Assembly: GCA_963920765.1 (NCBI GenBank)
Contig: OY987247.1
Location: 5,490,471-5,554,470 of the forward strand
Length of the DNA stretch: 64,000 bases
Source of the DNA: Ulota crispa
Taxonomy: Eukaryota; Streptophyta; Bryopsida; Orthotrichales; Orthotrichaceae
Direction: 5' to 3'
Shown piece by piece: positions 10,647 to 21,913 of the stretch. A model generated the notes under the pieces. It was not told the origin of the DNA. It worked only from the letters and a program-made list of their open reading frames with translations, and made no database searches. The position numbers and the translations under genes were made by a program. Each line of letters begins with the position of its first letter. Position 1 is the first letter of the stretch.

Positions 10647-12174
10647 TATATCTGCAACAAGGGTGTCACTGAAATCATGATGGGAGGACCTAGACTTTAG
10701 AGTTATGTAGTTTAAAGCTTCTGAGGGTAGAGAAGAGGAAGTTGAAGTGGTTGATATTCTAGACCTTTTGACTGTTTAGTATTCATCTCAAGGACACTGT
10801 GAATATACTTACTAGAAGCAATTGCAAGTTTCGTGATTTGCGTAGTGGATACTGAATGCATGCAGTAGTTGGGGAGATTAGTACTAGCTCGTTACTAGGT
10901 CCAGAGTCATATGTAAAGCACCAGTATTGATAGCCTCTCAATCATGAACTACCGCAAGACTAGCTGAGATCCAGGGACTTCGCGGAAGGACCTTGTATGC
11001 AATCCAGTGCTAGAGCACTTGGAATATTCTCTAATGATGACTGTTATAATTTTGTTACACGACTGTGCTCCACGCTTCTAGAATCTAGAGTTCCAGAAAA
11101 AGGTACGAGGAACTCTCTGATTTGGAATTCATGAGGAGAAAAGTGCAATCTTGATAATTAAACATTATTTGCATGATTGCAATGAATGGTGCAAGAGCTG
11201 CTTACTGATTTGTATTCAGATTTTTACCGACAGTTCTATCTTCACTAAAAAAATGGAGTGCATGAAATTACACTTTTTTTGTCGAGAACTACGTCGTTGT
11301 TGCAGTTTAGTGAGGGAGCGGGGGGGCTTAAACAGTAGATTAGTCTTAATCCATCGCAAACAAGGGAACATAACTAAAATGGAAATAGTTTAGAGATACA
11401 CGGTTAAAGGTAGAATATGATAATATATTCATCAACAGAAGGAGAGACACGACATTACATCACATTCAATGCAAGGGACGTCGAAAAAAACCAAAGACAC
11501 TTTCACACCACACGAGAGAACCGAGATATACAGCTAAAAATGAGCTCCTTCTTTTTTTGTTGCAATGAAATTGCAGTTGTCGAGCAATAGCCACAAAACT
11601 TTTGTGTCTATAATACAATTTAATAAAAACCAAAGGGAAAGAAAATTGCAGAAGTAGGCAATAAGAGTTCCTTTAGGCAGGAAAACTACACACCCAAAGA
11701 ATACAGCCTAATCTAAGTCATAGAACTCTGAAGATCGATCAGCACTAGACACCGAATAATAATACTATGTCCGAGTCTGACTGTTCTACATCTAAAACGG
11801 CTCTAAAACAGTTAGGCTTCTGTAAAGGGACCTTCACTTAATCCCTGCTGAAACTAGGAAAGAAAAGAAAAACTTGTTAGAAATTTTGTCAGACTTGAAA
11901 AATGCTGATTCTATCTATGCTTCCTGTTGAGCACCTACGCACATCTGCAACTATACCTAAGAAAATCATGAGTTAACCTGCATGCAAGTTGTACCTAGAA
12001 AAATCTACCAGACCAGGCTTACGTGCTTGGCAGTCTACAGACGCCGTCGAACTCTGTTGTACTACTGAAACAACAGTGCTTAATTTTTTGGACTCATTTT
12101 AGATTAGGTTAGTTATTTTTTGGCATCTCTGTTGTGTTCAGGTTATGTTCAAGGGAAAAGGATTAGAGCGAGCT
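10647..12174. other. Intergenic stretch downstream of the LBD gene
   Basis: Mostly AT-rich without a recognisable gene. The LBD 3' UTR should lie within the part nearest 12174. An open frame of 80 codons at 11151-11393 (+) shows no recognisable domain. Confidence 0.4.
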
Positions 12175-14260
12175 TTAGTTGTTTGTCAAAGTAAGGTAAA
12201 CTCCAGCGCTCCGCAACTCATGCTCCGGAACTCCGTGATGCGCCCTTCGGAGCTCAGCGTCCGAGGCCACCGTTAGATTCAAGAGCCCGCTTCCTCGCCG
12301 TCGAATTGCCATAGCGTACCGATCCGACGTGTCGAACGCGTGGTGGTCCACGTCTGATTGCATCAAAGCGTGGCCGCCTGCAGTGGTGTCTGTGTAGGTA
12401 TTGTCTGACTCCGGCACCGATCCGTAGTGCATGCTCCGGTGTTGGTGATGCTCCGGTTGCTCCGGCTTCACCGACGCTGCTTCAAGCTGCTGCTGTTGTT
12501 GCTGGTTGACCGGTGATTCACCTCGGATGTACCTGCTTGAAGAAGCAGCCAGATTCCAACTGTCACGGCTGTAAGAAGATCATAGTTTGGTACATCATTG
12601 AGTCGGACACAATGTGAGGCTAGAACTTATGAAGAGCTTGATCAGTTGTCTCTCTTAGAATCTCTGTACAAATGCACGTGAGAACAATGTTAGTCATATG
12701 TCTAATTAGGTTAGTCTCTCTCCCCCTCTCGCTCTCTCTTCCGGTTCTCTGTTACCAACACTCGCGCTAACTTTCTAACTCTACTGTGAAACTACTGTTG
12801 AATTGAGGCTCTAGAAGCTACGTTTTTGTCTGTTTTGTGACTCGCATTCTAAGTCATAATTGCAGATCCTAAAGTACACACTAGAAAGCCTCAAACGAGA
12901 GGGCGGACATACACCAGCTGCTTTGATTGGGTATATAATGCGAAAAGCCCAGCTCTTTACATTCTATCGCACGTATCATGTCAAGTAAATCGGATAACCG
13001 TTCTGGAAAATCAAGGCAGTACTGTGTCTGCTCGAACACCAACTGATGTGAGTTTAGTCAAATAAATGTTGATTGTAACATTTAGTCAAACTGAAGCTAG
13101 TGTGCCTGAACTGGCGACTCATGGAAGTCCTCTCAGAGCTCCGACGTTGGTATATATTCAAGGTTAGTGCGAAACTAGAATGGGAAGGGACGGAGGAGGA
13201 GAAGAAGAAGAAGACGGAAGGAGTAGCCAGATTAGTTGGGACTAAATTCTGCCACAATAATGTGACATTGCCAGACGTTCGGTGCCGGAAAAGCAAGACA
13301 GTCGCTAGCTAGAAACTGGGAGTATGAGTAAGTGAGTGAGTATTTGGGTGACTGGTTTCGTAAGATTTCTCTGTGTGTACCTGCCAACGTCAAATCTAGA
13401 CGTGGACGCCGGCTTGATGTCAAAGCTGTCGTTCCTAAAGTACTGGTCTGGCTCGAACGGCGAGTTGATGGGCAGGTGCTGCTGGGAGTTGTTGCTCTTG
13501 GTAGCGAAATCCATGTCGTGGCTGTACTGCTGCTGGAGCTGCTGCATCAACACTGTCGTCGACGTCTCTTGCGGCGCAGAAGTCCCAGTGCTCCCTCCCA
13601 ACGACCCCACTAGTTGGTGCATCTGTACCTGCAACAGCACCAGCAACAGCTCCACCGGTCATACTTTCACCGAATTTTATTAACGAGTAGTCGAAAAGGA
13701 TATTAAACTGCTTGGAATTGGGAAGTAACTGAGGCTGTGGTCGTAACAAAGCATGCATGCAATGGATTGGAGGGATTAGTAGTGGTGGTGAGGGGGGAGA
13801 GATAGTGCAGTACCTGTTGATGGAAACTGTTTTGTTGTTGCTGCTGCTGGAGCAGGAAGAGCTGATCGCGGGCGACGGCGAGCTCGTCCTTGAGGTTGGA
13901 CACCTGGTTCTGCAGGATGGTGATGACGCCCAGGCAGCCGTGCACGGGGTCCTTTTCCCGGGTGTCGGCCTCGTAGGCGATGGACTTGACGGTGTCGTCG
14001 CGCTTGCTGGGGTCGACGTGCTTAAGGATGCGCAGGATGTTGGACACCCCGAACAGCTTGTGCACGTTCTGGAACCGCCGCGGCTGGTCGGGCGGGAAGT
14101 AGGGCGACAACGGGCAGTCCGGCGTGCACTTCCGCCGCTGGTACTTGCACGCCGCGCACGCCGTGTTCGTCGTCCCACTCCCTCCCGCTCCCCCTCCACC
14201 CGCTCCTCCTCCTGCTCCTCCACTCGCTCCACCCGCTCCATTCGCTGCCGAACTCGTCAT
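12175..14260 (-). CDS. LBD: LBD (LATERAL ORGAN BOUNDARIES-domain) transcription factor, class I, three exons
   Basis: This is a plant-specific DNA-binding protein. Exons on the minus strand are 14260-13814 (447 nt), 13628-13381 (248 nt) and 12532-12175 (358 nt, with stop). The donors read CAG|GTACTG and CAG|GTACAC and the acceptors TTGCAG|G and AAGCAG|G. Phases are 0 and 2, and the spliced frame encodes 350 aa. After a Gly/Ala-rich leader (residues 8-29), the zinc-finger-like C block CX2CX6CX3C is at C35, C38, C45 and C49. The GAS-block region (FGVSN, 70-74) follows, and the LX6LX3LX6L coiled coil uses L116, L123, L127 and L134. Both zinc-type block and leucine spacing mark class I. The CKYQRRKC..FGVSN style resembles the LBD22/LBD27 branch, by inference. 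Q-rich tracts occur at 138-143, in exon 2 and at the start of exon 3; the C-terminal half is low-complexity and His/Gln-rich. The LOB domain is certain. Exons 2-3 rest on splice and phase logic, and an unspliced exon 2 would instead stop at 13305. Confidence 0.9.
13382..13655 (-). other. Alternative end of LBD exon 2 (retained intron 2 form)
   Basis: If intron 2 is not removed, the frame runs on past 13381 (codons for YTQRNLTKPV..) to a stop at 13305-13307, giving a protein of about 256 aa. The spliced form instead joins ..FDVGR to YIRGESPVNQQQQ in exon 3. Exon 3 is GC-rich and continues open to 12175, which favours splicing. An alternative acceptor six bases downstream at exon 2 (GTACAG|ATG) would drop two residues. 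Confidence 0.4.
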
Positions 14261-14800
14261 CTCTCTCGAATCCTCTCGTCACCCTCGGCACGTCCACTGA
14301 ATGCCTGTGCCTGTGCCTGCGCGCCCACGGTTCCAGCTACTACAACCACGCCAATCCGGCCGGGACGATAATGCTTGCACTACCACCGCACGCCATTCCG
14401 CTAAACCTCTGTCACCAAATGTCGCCAAATCTCATCGCAACATACACACTCTTGACTTGATCTCTACCTCGGCATCCACCAACAACTGATGTTCCTGCAC
14501 ACTCGTCGGCTGTCGATCCTCACGACGAGCGTCGACGTGAGTAACCTCGCCATGAAGAGGAGCTCACCCTGTCGCTAGTTCCTGGGGTCATCGTCATCTC
14601 CCGATCACCGGCTTGCTACAAACGTGAACTGGATTTGCTCCGAGGTCCCGACGCCGTAGCAAACGCAGGATATCGAGGCAACGAGAGAGGGGGGAGAGAG
14701 AGAAGGAGAGAGAAGGGGGAAGGGCGAGGTAGGCGATTAAGAGGCGGGCGAGGGTGGGGTGGTTGCCTTTCAACAAGATATTGCACACGCTTCCAGCAGG
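14261..14800. promoter_or_regulatory. 5' flank of the LBD gene with GA-rich tract
   Basis: The region directly upstream of the LBD start should hold the 5' UTR and promoter. It is GC-rich near the gene. A purine tract of AGAGAG/GGGAGA at about 14683-14735 (CT-rich on the gene's strand) is a GAGA-type low-complexity tract of the kind common in plant promoters. No TATA box is claimed. Confidence 0.45.
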
Positions 14801-15735
14801 CTCCAGGCTCCAGGCTCTAGGGCTCAGTTTACTGCACTTTTCACCAGCCAGAAAATGTTGTGAGAGTTTAGATATTTACCATTGAGAGATTGAATTTGGG
14901 GATCCTGAATTCACATTTGGATTCAACGCCGGGCTACACAACATGAAAGGCCAGTTTCCATGGGTGATCGGAACTGGAGGTCCATCCAGGCATTCCAAGA
15001 TGACCACGGGCAAAACGAAGAATTTTTTTTGAAATCTTCACGATGCGTAGAGTTTGAAAAACAACTTTCGATTTTGGGTCCAGGCCTTCCATGGATGTAG
15101 TTTGACTTTTGCAAAATCGGAGGTTGGATGTCTAGGCCGGACCCCTCCAGCCTCCCATGGAAACTTGCCCTAAATAGACATTTTAAACTAGCTTTTTGTG
15201 AAAATATTAGGTGGAAGTTTTTACTTCATTCTATAAAAGAATAATACTTTGATCTTTTATGTCAACTTTTTTGATTTGTTCAAAACATGCACTACTTTGA
15301 TCTTTTATGTCAACTTTTTTGATTTGTTCAAAACATGCACTTTTAAAGTTCACAAACCAACATCTCAGACCTCCTACCCTAGAATGGTGGAGAATCTAGA
15401 GATATTATCTTTGGTTAAACAAGAAATGAAACCTAAGAAAAATGATTGTCCCTATTACCATATGTTCTTCAAAAATACAAATTGTTGCTTCTTCATCCGT
15501 TTCAAATCGGTTATTTTGGCATGTCAATCAGGCATCGAAAATCCTGTTCTAATGTGAAACATATTAGGGAGTATGCAATTGAACAACAAAAAAAAAAAGT
15601 AGGGAGCAAATTATTACTAACTTACCCTCGTTCGGAAGAAAAAGAACCTGAGCTTCAGCTTTTTCACTCTAGCCCCACATGGACGTATGGGCAGTAAACT
15701 AAGCTAGGCTAGGCTCCAGGACCCAGGTGCCGTGG
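14801..15735. mobile_element. Possible TIR element with GCTCCAGG..AGTTTACTGC ends
   Basis: The left end near 14797-14835 (GGCTCCAGGCTCTAGGGCTC followed by AGTTTACTGCA) is roughly mirrored at about 15690-15728 (GCAGTAAACTAAGC then TAGGCTCCAGGACC). The interior has a 48-bp tandem duplication at 15246-15341 (ACTTTGATCTTTTATGTCAA..). The pairing is imperfect and no target duplication was found. Confidence 0.4.
15246..15341. repeat. 48-bp tandem duplication
   Basis: Two adjacent near-identical copies of a 48-bp unit start at 15246 and 15294 (ACTTTGATCTTTTATGTCAA continuing to CAAAACATGCACT). The duplicated frame reads FYVNFFDLFKTCT twice, which is a by-product of the repeat and not evidence of a gene. 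Confidence 0.9.
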
Positions 15736-16421
15736 TGATGGGCCCACCGGACGGCTGCTGTGCCACCATAGGCTCCTTGTTCTAAACCTCCGCTCCAATG
15801 CATTTACCCACCTAATTATGCACCAACAACAACAACCTGGCTAATTATACGTGCACCCCCGCAACAACAAGCACAAACATAAAGCCGAAAATAAAGCAAA
15901 AACAGAACCGGCAAAAAAAGCACCCCCTGCACTGAAAAAAGCCAACCCAACATTGAAACAGTTGCTTTTATTGGGCCCCGGGGATTTCGTTATGCACATG
16001 CTGTAGCTGCGACAGCCACCTGCGCCTTTGCTATACCGGGGCTTTTTGTAGTTTTGTGCAACTTACTATTCACCCAAGATTTTTTGATTGAATTTGAGAT
16101 TATGTTCGCAGCTGAACTGTGTTTTTTTTTTTTTTTCCCCATAATTTAGAAAGTGCTAAAATACCTAAAATGAATCTTATGAATTCAGCCTTTCAAAAGA
16201 TGGCAGCTTTTTGCCAAAATCTTACCTTGAATCTTGACTATCTACGATAATACTAGAAAAATTGGGTGAAAAAATGGATGGAATCATTGGACCCCTCATC
16301 AAGCTAACACCAAGTTTGTTAAAATTTGGATGAATATTACAACTATAAGTATATTTTGGATGATTGTGCACAATTTATTGATTCTATTCAAATTCATCCA
16401 AATCTTCCTTACTTGCTTGCA
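15736..16421. other. Intergenic stretch, no gene recognised
   Basis: A short A- and C-rich segment at 15780-15960 (CAACAACAACCTGG.., GCAAAAAAAGCACCCC) is followed by AT-rich DNA with a 20-base T run near 16120. No feature can be supported. Confidence 0.4.
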
Positions 16422-17156
16422 CCCCTAAAGGACTGACTGTTCATTCGAGGAACAAATGGGATTCCAGACAAATATCTATGGCTGAATTACTTTGTGTGAT
16501 TTTTTGAAACCTTCATGGAAGATGGGGAATTTGAAGATTTGTGTGCCCATCTAATTTTTCTTCTTCATTTTGACATTTTTTGAAGAAGTAAAAAATGAAT
16601 TTTTGAATTTTTTTGGAGATGGGGCAATTTGGGCAGCCCAAAAACTTTCTTAAAACTTACATTTTTTTAACATAAAAATCTGAAATTGGTTCTTTGAGTT
16701 TATATATACATGGGAAGCTTTGAATCACTCATTTCCAATAAATGAGATGAACGTTATGAGGTCTTTTAGTTAACTGGTAGATATGGTTCCATATCTACCA
16801 GTTAACTAAAAGACCTCATAACGTTCATCTCATTTATTGGAAATGAGTGATTCAAAGCTTCCCATGTATATATAAACTCAAAGAACCAATTTCAGATTTT
16901 TATGTTAAAAAAATGTAAGTTTTAAGAAAGTTTTTGGGCTGCCCGAATTGCCCCATCTCCAAAAAAATTCAAAAATTCATTTTTTACTTCTTCAAAAAAT
17001 GTCAAAATGAAAATAAAATAAAATTAGATGGGCACACAAATCTTCAAATTCACCATCTTCCATAAAGGTTTCAAAAAATCACACAAAGTAGTTTAGCCAT
17101 AGGTACCTGCCCGAAATCCCATTTGTCCCCCGAATGGATAGTCAATCCTTTAGGGG
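16422..17156. mobile_element. TTAA-family foldback element, near-perfect 735-bp palindrome
   Basis: The termini are CCCCTAAAGGACTGAC and its mirror CAATCCTTTAGGGG, followed by TTAA at 17157-17160; the left flank is TGCA rather than TTAA. The two arms of about 367 bp meet near 16789 at ATATGGTTCCATATC and match almost base for base, so the transcript or single strand would form one long hairpin. The arm sequence (GATTCAAAGCTTCCCATGTA, GCCCATCTAATTTT) is shared with longer family members at 23484-24425, 40910-41834 and 45809-46747. It appears to be two inverted copies of half a family element. Confidence 0.9.
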
Positions 17157-18178
17157 TTAAGGTGCCTATTGTGCGACCAACAAACAACCAATTTTAGAGG
17201 CTGATTATGATGGGAATTGCCAAACCCACCATACCTTTTGAATGTGTTATTCATTAAATTGGGAAAAAATAACATTTTGAGACGTTTGGATTTTTGGTTT
17301 TTTGAATTGAATACTCTTCCAAAAATCTAAAATCCAAAAGTCCCAAAATGTCACTTTTTCCCCATTTAATGAAATTTACGGTTTTGGTTAAATCCACCAT
17401 ATTACACCATGTTTAGGAGTTCCATGAAGAAAAAAAAAGGCAAGCTTCATATTTATTGGATAACCATTTAATGAAAAACTCCCATGAGAGAAAAAATAGG
17501 TGCATTTCGAGACTGCCGGATGACCATTTAATGATGATGATGGCAAATTTTATCCTTTTCCATGATTATATACTCAAAGTATGAAAGTTAAGCCAAGTAA
17601 AAGCAAGAATAAAGGAAGATTGAACAAAGAAAAAAAAGAAAGGGAAGACACGCCCATTAGAGTAATTATGAGCCCTCCAGAAGGCCCTTACGAATGGCAA
17701 CACGGTAATTACAGAGGTAAAAATTTAAAAATAATAATATTAACAAAATTATTAATATTAATATTAATAATACTAAAACTGCCATGGCACATGATTTGAC
17801 ATCCTGCAGATGTTAGAATGTGTAAGAAATGACAACTTTTTACTCTATATGCACATCTCTCTTGTAATGGTAGGGGCCGTCTAAAGGGCTCAAATTTTCT
17901 CTAATGAGCAATTTTATTGCTTTGAGAGTTGTCAAAGGCTTCTAAAATTTTTGGGAAGCAAGAAAAAAAGCTTTTTTTCTCTTCATATGAAAATATCTCA
18001 CTCCTATACATCTAGAATGAGGTGGTTTTTCCCCACAAGTCCCCCCCCCATAGTCTAGGGCAAGATCCTATGGTTGGATTTTCAAAAAAAACTTTTTTCC
18101 TATTTTTCTACTCATTTCCCTAAAAGTGACCTTTTTTAGTGACTTGTGCAAAAAAAGGGCTTGGGCCTTTAGGGGTTA
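17157..18178. mobile_element. Mosaic of TTAA-family and ACACCATAT-family fragments
   Basis: At about 17245-17381 a small foldback copy has TTATTCATTAAATTGGGAAA ends and a mirrored TCCCAAAATG..CCCATTTAATGAA. From about 17870 to 18175 the sequence is the right half of a TTAA-family element (shared AGTCTAGGGCAAGATCCTAT and final GGGCCTTTAGGGG). A 72-codon frame at 17581-17799 is Lys-rich and unrecognised. I see no gene here. Confidence 0.55.
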
Positions 18179-18391
18179 CCCCTCAAAGGGCCCTTGGGCT
18201 TTAGAGATACGGTACCAAATATGGTCACAACCAATATTCAAAAGTTTGAATCAGTTAGAAATAAAGTGTTACAACCATACATATTGAAGGGTTGTACGAT
18301 GGTGGGTGCATAATTTTTGTTGGAAAGCCCTCAGAGTAGCTCAAATATGGTTGTACATATGACCACAGATGACCTATGGGCAGTTCAAGGG
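18179..18391. mobile_element. Short TTAA-family element (213 bp)
   Basis: The ends are CCCCTCAAAGGGCCCTTGGG and TTCAAGGG, with TTAA at 18392-18395 on the right and TTA on the left. The interior is the reverse complement of the short element at 44588-44808 (shared TACGGTACCAAATATGG.., TACAACCATACATATTG..). It defines a roughly 220-bp subfamily. Confidence 0.7.
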
Positions 18392-18395
18392 TTAA

Positions 18396-19192
18396 GCTTG
18401 GATGGTAGAGCAAAGTTTCAAAGCTTGATTTCCAAAAAAAAAATCAACTTTCAAGGAGAGCCAACTAAAATCCTGAGTTTGAAATTTTCTTAAATACCAA
18501 CCAAGAAGGCCTGATTTTGAGCATGTTTTGATGTTTTGACATAGTGCATTCATTAATTGTCTCTTTTCTACCTCTTTTTTTCTCCTCTTTAACAATTGAA
18601 CCTTCTAATGTGTCAAAGCTTCAATTTTTCCCTTTTTATTCTCAAGTGGCATCTAGCAAATGAAAATCCAAACCAAATTCCAGTATTGATGAGCCATTCA
18701 TATTAATTTTCTTTCTAAACAATCAAAAGAACAAACTCATTTAAGAATTACGGTGTTGTGGTTGAGGTTGTTCCATGGTAAACAACTCAAAACATCTCCT
18801 GATTCTAAAACAATTATCTAAACTAGAATCACGTAGTAAAGTATCTAGTGGAATAAACATAAGCTGAGAGGAGCCACTCAAAGAGGAACACTTTTCTTTT
18901 TGGAGAAATTACAAAATGAGTAATAAAAAGAAAAGAAATTACAGTTTAGGTAATAGTTTGAAAGTAATTATAGTTTGGGTAAAAAAATTCAATAACCTCA
19001 ATGGATTATGCAATTGTTGAGGGCCCAAGCCGTTGAAGCTGACATCGATGCCATTAACAACTAGTCATTGGTCATGATCCTTCCTTAGTTGCAATCAATT
19101 GCAAGTTTGCGACCCTTGCTTACACTTAGCAAGTAGCAACAAATGTTTGCCAAACAATAATAGATCACTAACTATCAAGGAACAATCACTTT
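18396..19192. other. Intergenic stretch with dispersed repeat
   Basis: From about 18901 to 19192 the sequence (GAGAAATTACAAAATGAGTA.., AGCCGTTGAAGCTGACATCG.., ACTATCAAGGAACAA) matches 39520-39841, where a 21-bp unit is tandemly expanded. The rest is AT-rich and unassigned. Confidence 0.5.
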
Positions 19193-19398
19193 ACCTTTTG
19201 CTCACAAATACCACTTCATAACTTCAACTTCACATGCTCACCAGTCACGTTTCACTCATGGACGTGCATTGTGCATTGTCTCCCAACACAAGTTGATTCA
19301 TAAGTATTAGACACTGCGCAATACACTTCCATGAGTGAGACACAACTACTGAGCGTGTGAGGTTGAAGTTCTGAAATAGTACTTGTGAGCAAAAGGTA
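19193..19398. mobile_element. Short TIR element with ACCTTTTGCTCACAA ends
   Basis: The ends ACCTTTTGCTCACAAATACC and the mirrored GTACTTGTGAGCAAAAGGT lie about 205 bp apart, and the arms continue as foldback (TTCAACTTCACA..; TGTGAGGTTGAAGTT, and CACTCATGGACGTG; CACTTCCATGAGTG). It separates the dispersed repeat at 18901-19192 from the next element. Confidence 0.7.
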
Positions 19399-19401
19399 AA
19401 A

Positions 19402-19656
19402 GCACCATATTTGTTAATTTGGGAAAAACAGAGGTACCATTTTGTACTCCACCTCAAACCCAAAAAGTTACTTTAAACCAAATTTGAAGGTATTGCAATC
19501 AGTTTGAGCCATTAAGATTTTTTCCCTCGCAAATCCCTCCTTTCAGGTGAGGGCACATGTACCAAAAAAACGTTGACCTTAGTTTGAGGTGATCACCTCA
19601 AACTTCTTGAAAGTCCCAAAATGTACCATTTTTCCCAAATTAACAAATATGATGTT
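19402..19656. mobile_element. Small TIR element, ACACCATAT..TTGGGAAAA family (copy 4)
   Basis: The ends GCACCATATTTGTTAATTTG..GGAAAAACAG and the mirrored TTTCCCAAATTAACAAATAT plus GATGTT are clear. The interior includes GGTACCATTTTGTACTCCAC and its mirror AAAATGTACCATTTTTCCC. Confidence 0.75.
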
Positions 19657-20779
19657 CTCCGCAAAAATCCGGGCAACTGCACTTCACAAAGTCATATTTG
19701 TATGAAAAAAACTCCAAAATGGTTGTAATCTTTTGGATTTGTTCTTCAAAGCAAGTTCGGTACACACTTGAAAATTTTCATATCATTTGGAATTGTAGAA
19801 CACATGGAAAACTAGCAGCAAGTAAAAAGAAGTAGAGAATGATTCAAACCACTAAATTGTTAAGAACTTAATTGTGGAAATGAAGAATGCCAATTCCAAT
19901 GGTTGTAATGTTGTGATAAACAATCTACATCTTTTTGTTTTTTTGTTTTTTTGTTTTTCTAAAATATTGAAATTGAGTAAATTAATGGATTTCAAAGTTT
20001 ATTTTAGAGTAAGGAATCCATAACCGCCCGCAAACAAAATCTCTTCATAAGTTTCATCTTGTCAATCAAAATGGAATGAATCAAAGCTTCCCAAGTATAT
20101 ATAAATCTAAGGAACCAATCCCAAAAATAAAATTCAAAAAATATAATTTTTGAAGAAGTTTTTTAGCTGCCCGCTGAGCAAAGAAAACTATATATCATGC
20201 AATAAATTTTGAACCATGAAGTCAAAAGGTATGAAAGCTATTGGACTTTAACCCTTTAAGGACCAATTGACCTGTTTGTCGTCGATTTTGACTCTTTTCT
20301 GTATGTAGAGAGAGCATGTCAAGGAATTTGATGACGTGGCAAAGGGGACGGGTTTGGAGAATTGGAAAGTGAAGAGTTTAGGACAATAATCAAGCCAATC
20401 TAAGGTGGCATGTGGCTAGAGGGTTGAAAAAATTAAAAAAGTGCCCGCTGCAAATACACCAATAAATGCAAAAAGATGGCCATAACAACTAAAGAGTGAG
20501 CATAATTCATGATGCATAACACTAAACCTTGCAAGATACTTCCATCTATACGGTCACATTTGTCGTAGACATCTATATTCAAAAGTTTGAAAATTTCCCC
20601 CAAATGGCCATACAAAGGATTGCCCACCCCCCAAATCAACCATGGTCCTTAAAAGGTTAAAGCTACTCCTTGGACACATCATGTGTGAAAATTTCAAAGA
20701 AATAAAATGAAAATCCCATTGGTAGTGAGTTGCCCAAAATCACTATGTTGCCAAAAAAGTGTGTTTAGTGCTTTATGGG
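19657..20779. mobile_element. Truncated TTAA-family element carrying a nested one
   Basis: The sequence follows the interior of the element at 42599-43532 (GCACTTCACAAAGTCATATT.., GGTACACACTTGAAAATTTT.., CTCCTTGGACACATCATGTG..). It ends GTGCTTTATGGG before TTAA at 20780-20783. Its left end is replaced by the neighbouring elements. The element at 20252-20656 is nested within it. Confidence 0.65.
20252..20656. mobile_element. TTAA-family element, short subfamily (405 bp)
   Basis: TTAA at 20248-20251 and 20657-20660 flanks ends CCCTTTAAGGACCAATTGAC and CATGGTCCTTAAAAGG. The interior shares GATTTTGACTCTTTT, AGAGAGCATGT and GGAATTTGA with the 26608-27205 element. Confidence 0.8.
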
Positions 20780-20783
20780 TTAA

Positions 20784-21525
20784 TTTCTATAAGGGCTCTA
20801 CCGTTGTGCCCTCTGGGATTGATTGTATGGTTATTAACTCTTAGTACACGCTCAAATTCTTTGTCAAAAGCTCAAAGTACGTTCTTATGCAAAATTGGGA
20901 TGTTTCGGAATTATTATCTTCACTTGTTTTTATTATCATTTTATACCTAAAACTATGTGCATTCAATAGTAGTCTTGAAGATTTCAAATATCTTATGATT
21001 GAAATGAAAATAGGACAACTTAAAACTGAGCATAAATATAAATGTTACAAGAATTTTGTAGCATATCATTAATACAAATTGAGAAAATAATAAGGTACAA
21101 AGAAGTTTATTTTTAAATATATATCTTGATTATAGAACGTATAGAGCATATGGGTTTACTTTTGGATATTTTATATGGGAACATGCAATACAGTGCAACT
21201 TGGTTCCTAACAAGTAAAGATCAACTTGTAAAGGCCCATTGTCCTTGCTGGGGACAAAATGGGTTTTGGGCAATATTCGGATTTTTGATCAAATTTTTTG
21301 AGTTCATTTCCATGTACTGTACTGTACAGTAATAGATTTTCGCAAGGACTACGTGGGGATACATGTTTATTAAAATCAGTTTTACAATTCAAAAGTTGTA
21401 GGTGTTTTATGAGTTTTTTTATTTGAAAGGCAAGTTGGGCGTATCATTATTGGTTAACCTCTTTCAAAGGCAACCAATGAAGGCATTAGAGTATATCCAA
21501 TATAATAGTGTACTAGCTAAATGCA
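20784..21525. other. AT-rich stretch, no gene recognised
   Basis: Several overlapping short frames occur on both strands (20759-21587) without a recognisable domain. A piece at about 21225-21290 (GGCCCATTGTCCTTGCTGGG then GACAAAATGGGTTTTGGGCA) resembles a decayed TTAA-family terminus. Confidence 0.4.
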
Positions 21526-21913
21526 GGGAATTGTTAAAGCCACATCATATATTGCTAAAGTCACACCCTTATGAGCATGCAATTTGAGAAATTAATGTTT
21601 TTTTTTATTCAAGTGGTCCATCATTCATTCAATCATATGGCATTATCACCTCCTTGAAAGAAAGGAGAACAAATACAAATTTTTGTTGAACTTTTATTGC
21701 ACCATTGATATTTTTTTAATGAGTTTTTTCTTTAAGCAACTTGAAAATCCTACATTTTTAGTTTTAAATTAAAGTACCTCCATATTTTTTGAGTATAGCC
21801 TTCAAATAATAAAGGTTAAACTATTTTTTTCAGCGTTAAATTCTCACATTTCATGCTCAAAGCACACCTTGGGGTGTGGATTTAGCAATTTTGGATGTGG
21901 CTTTAGCAATTCC
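21526..21913. mobile_element. Second copy of the hAT-like MITE
   Basis: Inverted termini GGGAATTGTTAAAGCCACAT and GGATGTGGCTTTAGCAATTCC. The interior matches the reverse complement of the 957-1346 element (AGTGGTCCATCATTCATTCA, then ATCACCTCCTTGAAAGAAA). The flanking sequences show no clear 8-bp duplication, so this is an older copy. Confidence 0.65.

Noticed and set aside
13757..14371. 204- and 268-codon frames overlapping the LBD exon 1
   Set aside because: They are shadows of the GC-rich LBD exon in other frames. Only the 14260 frame contains the LOB domain.
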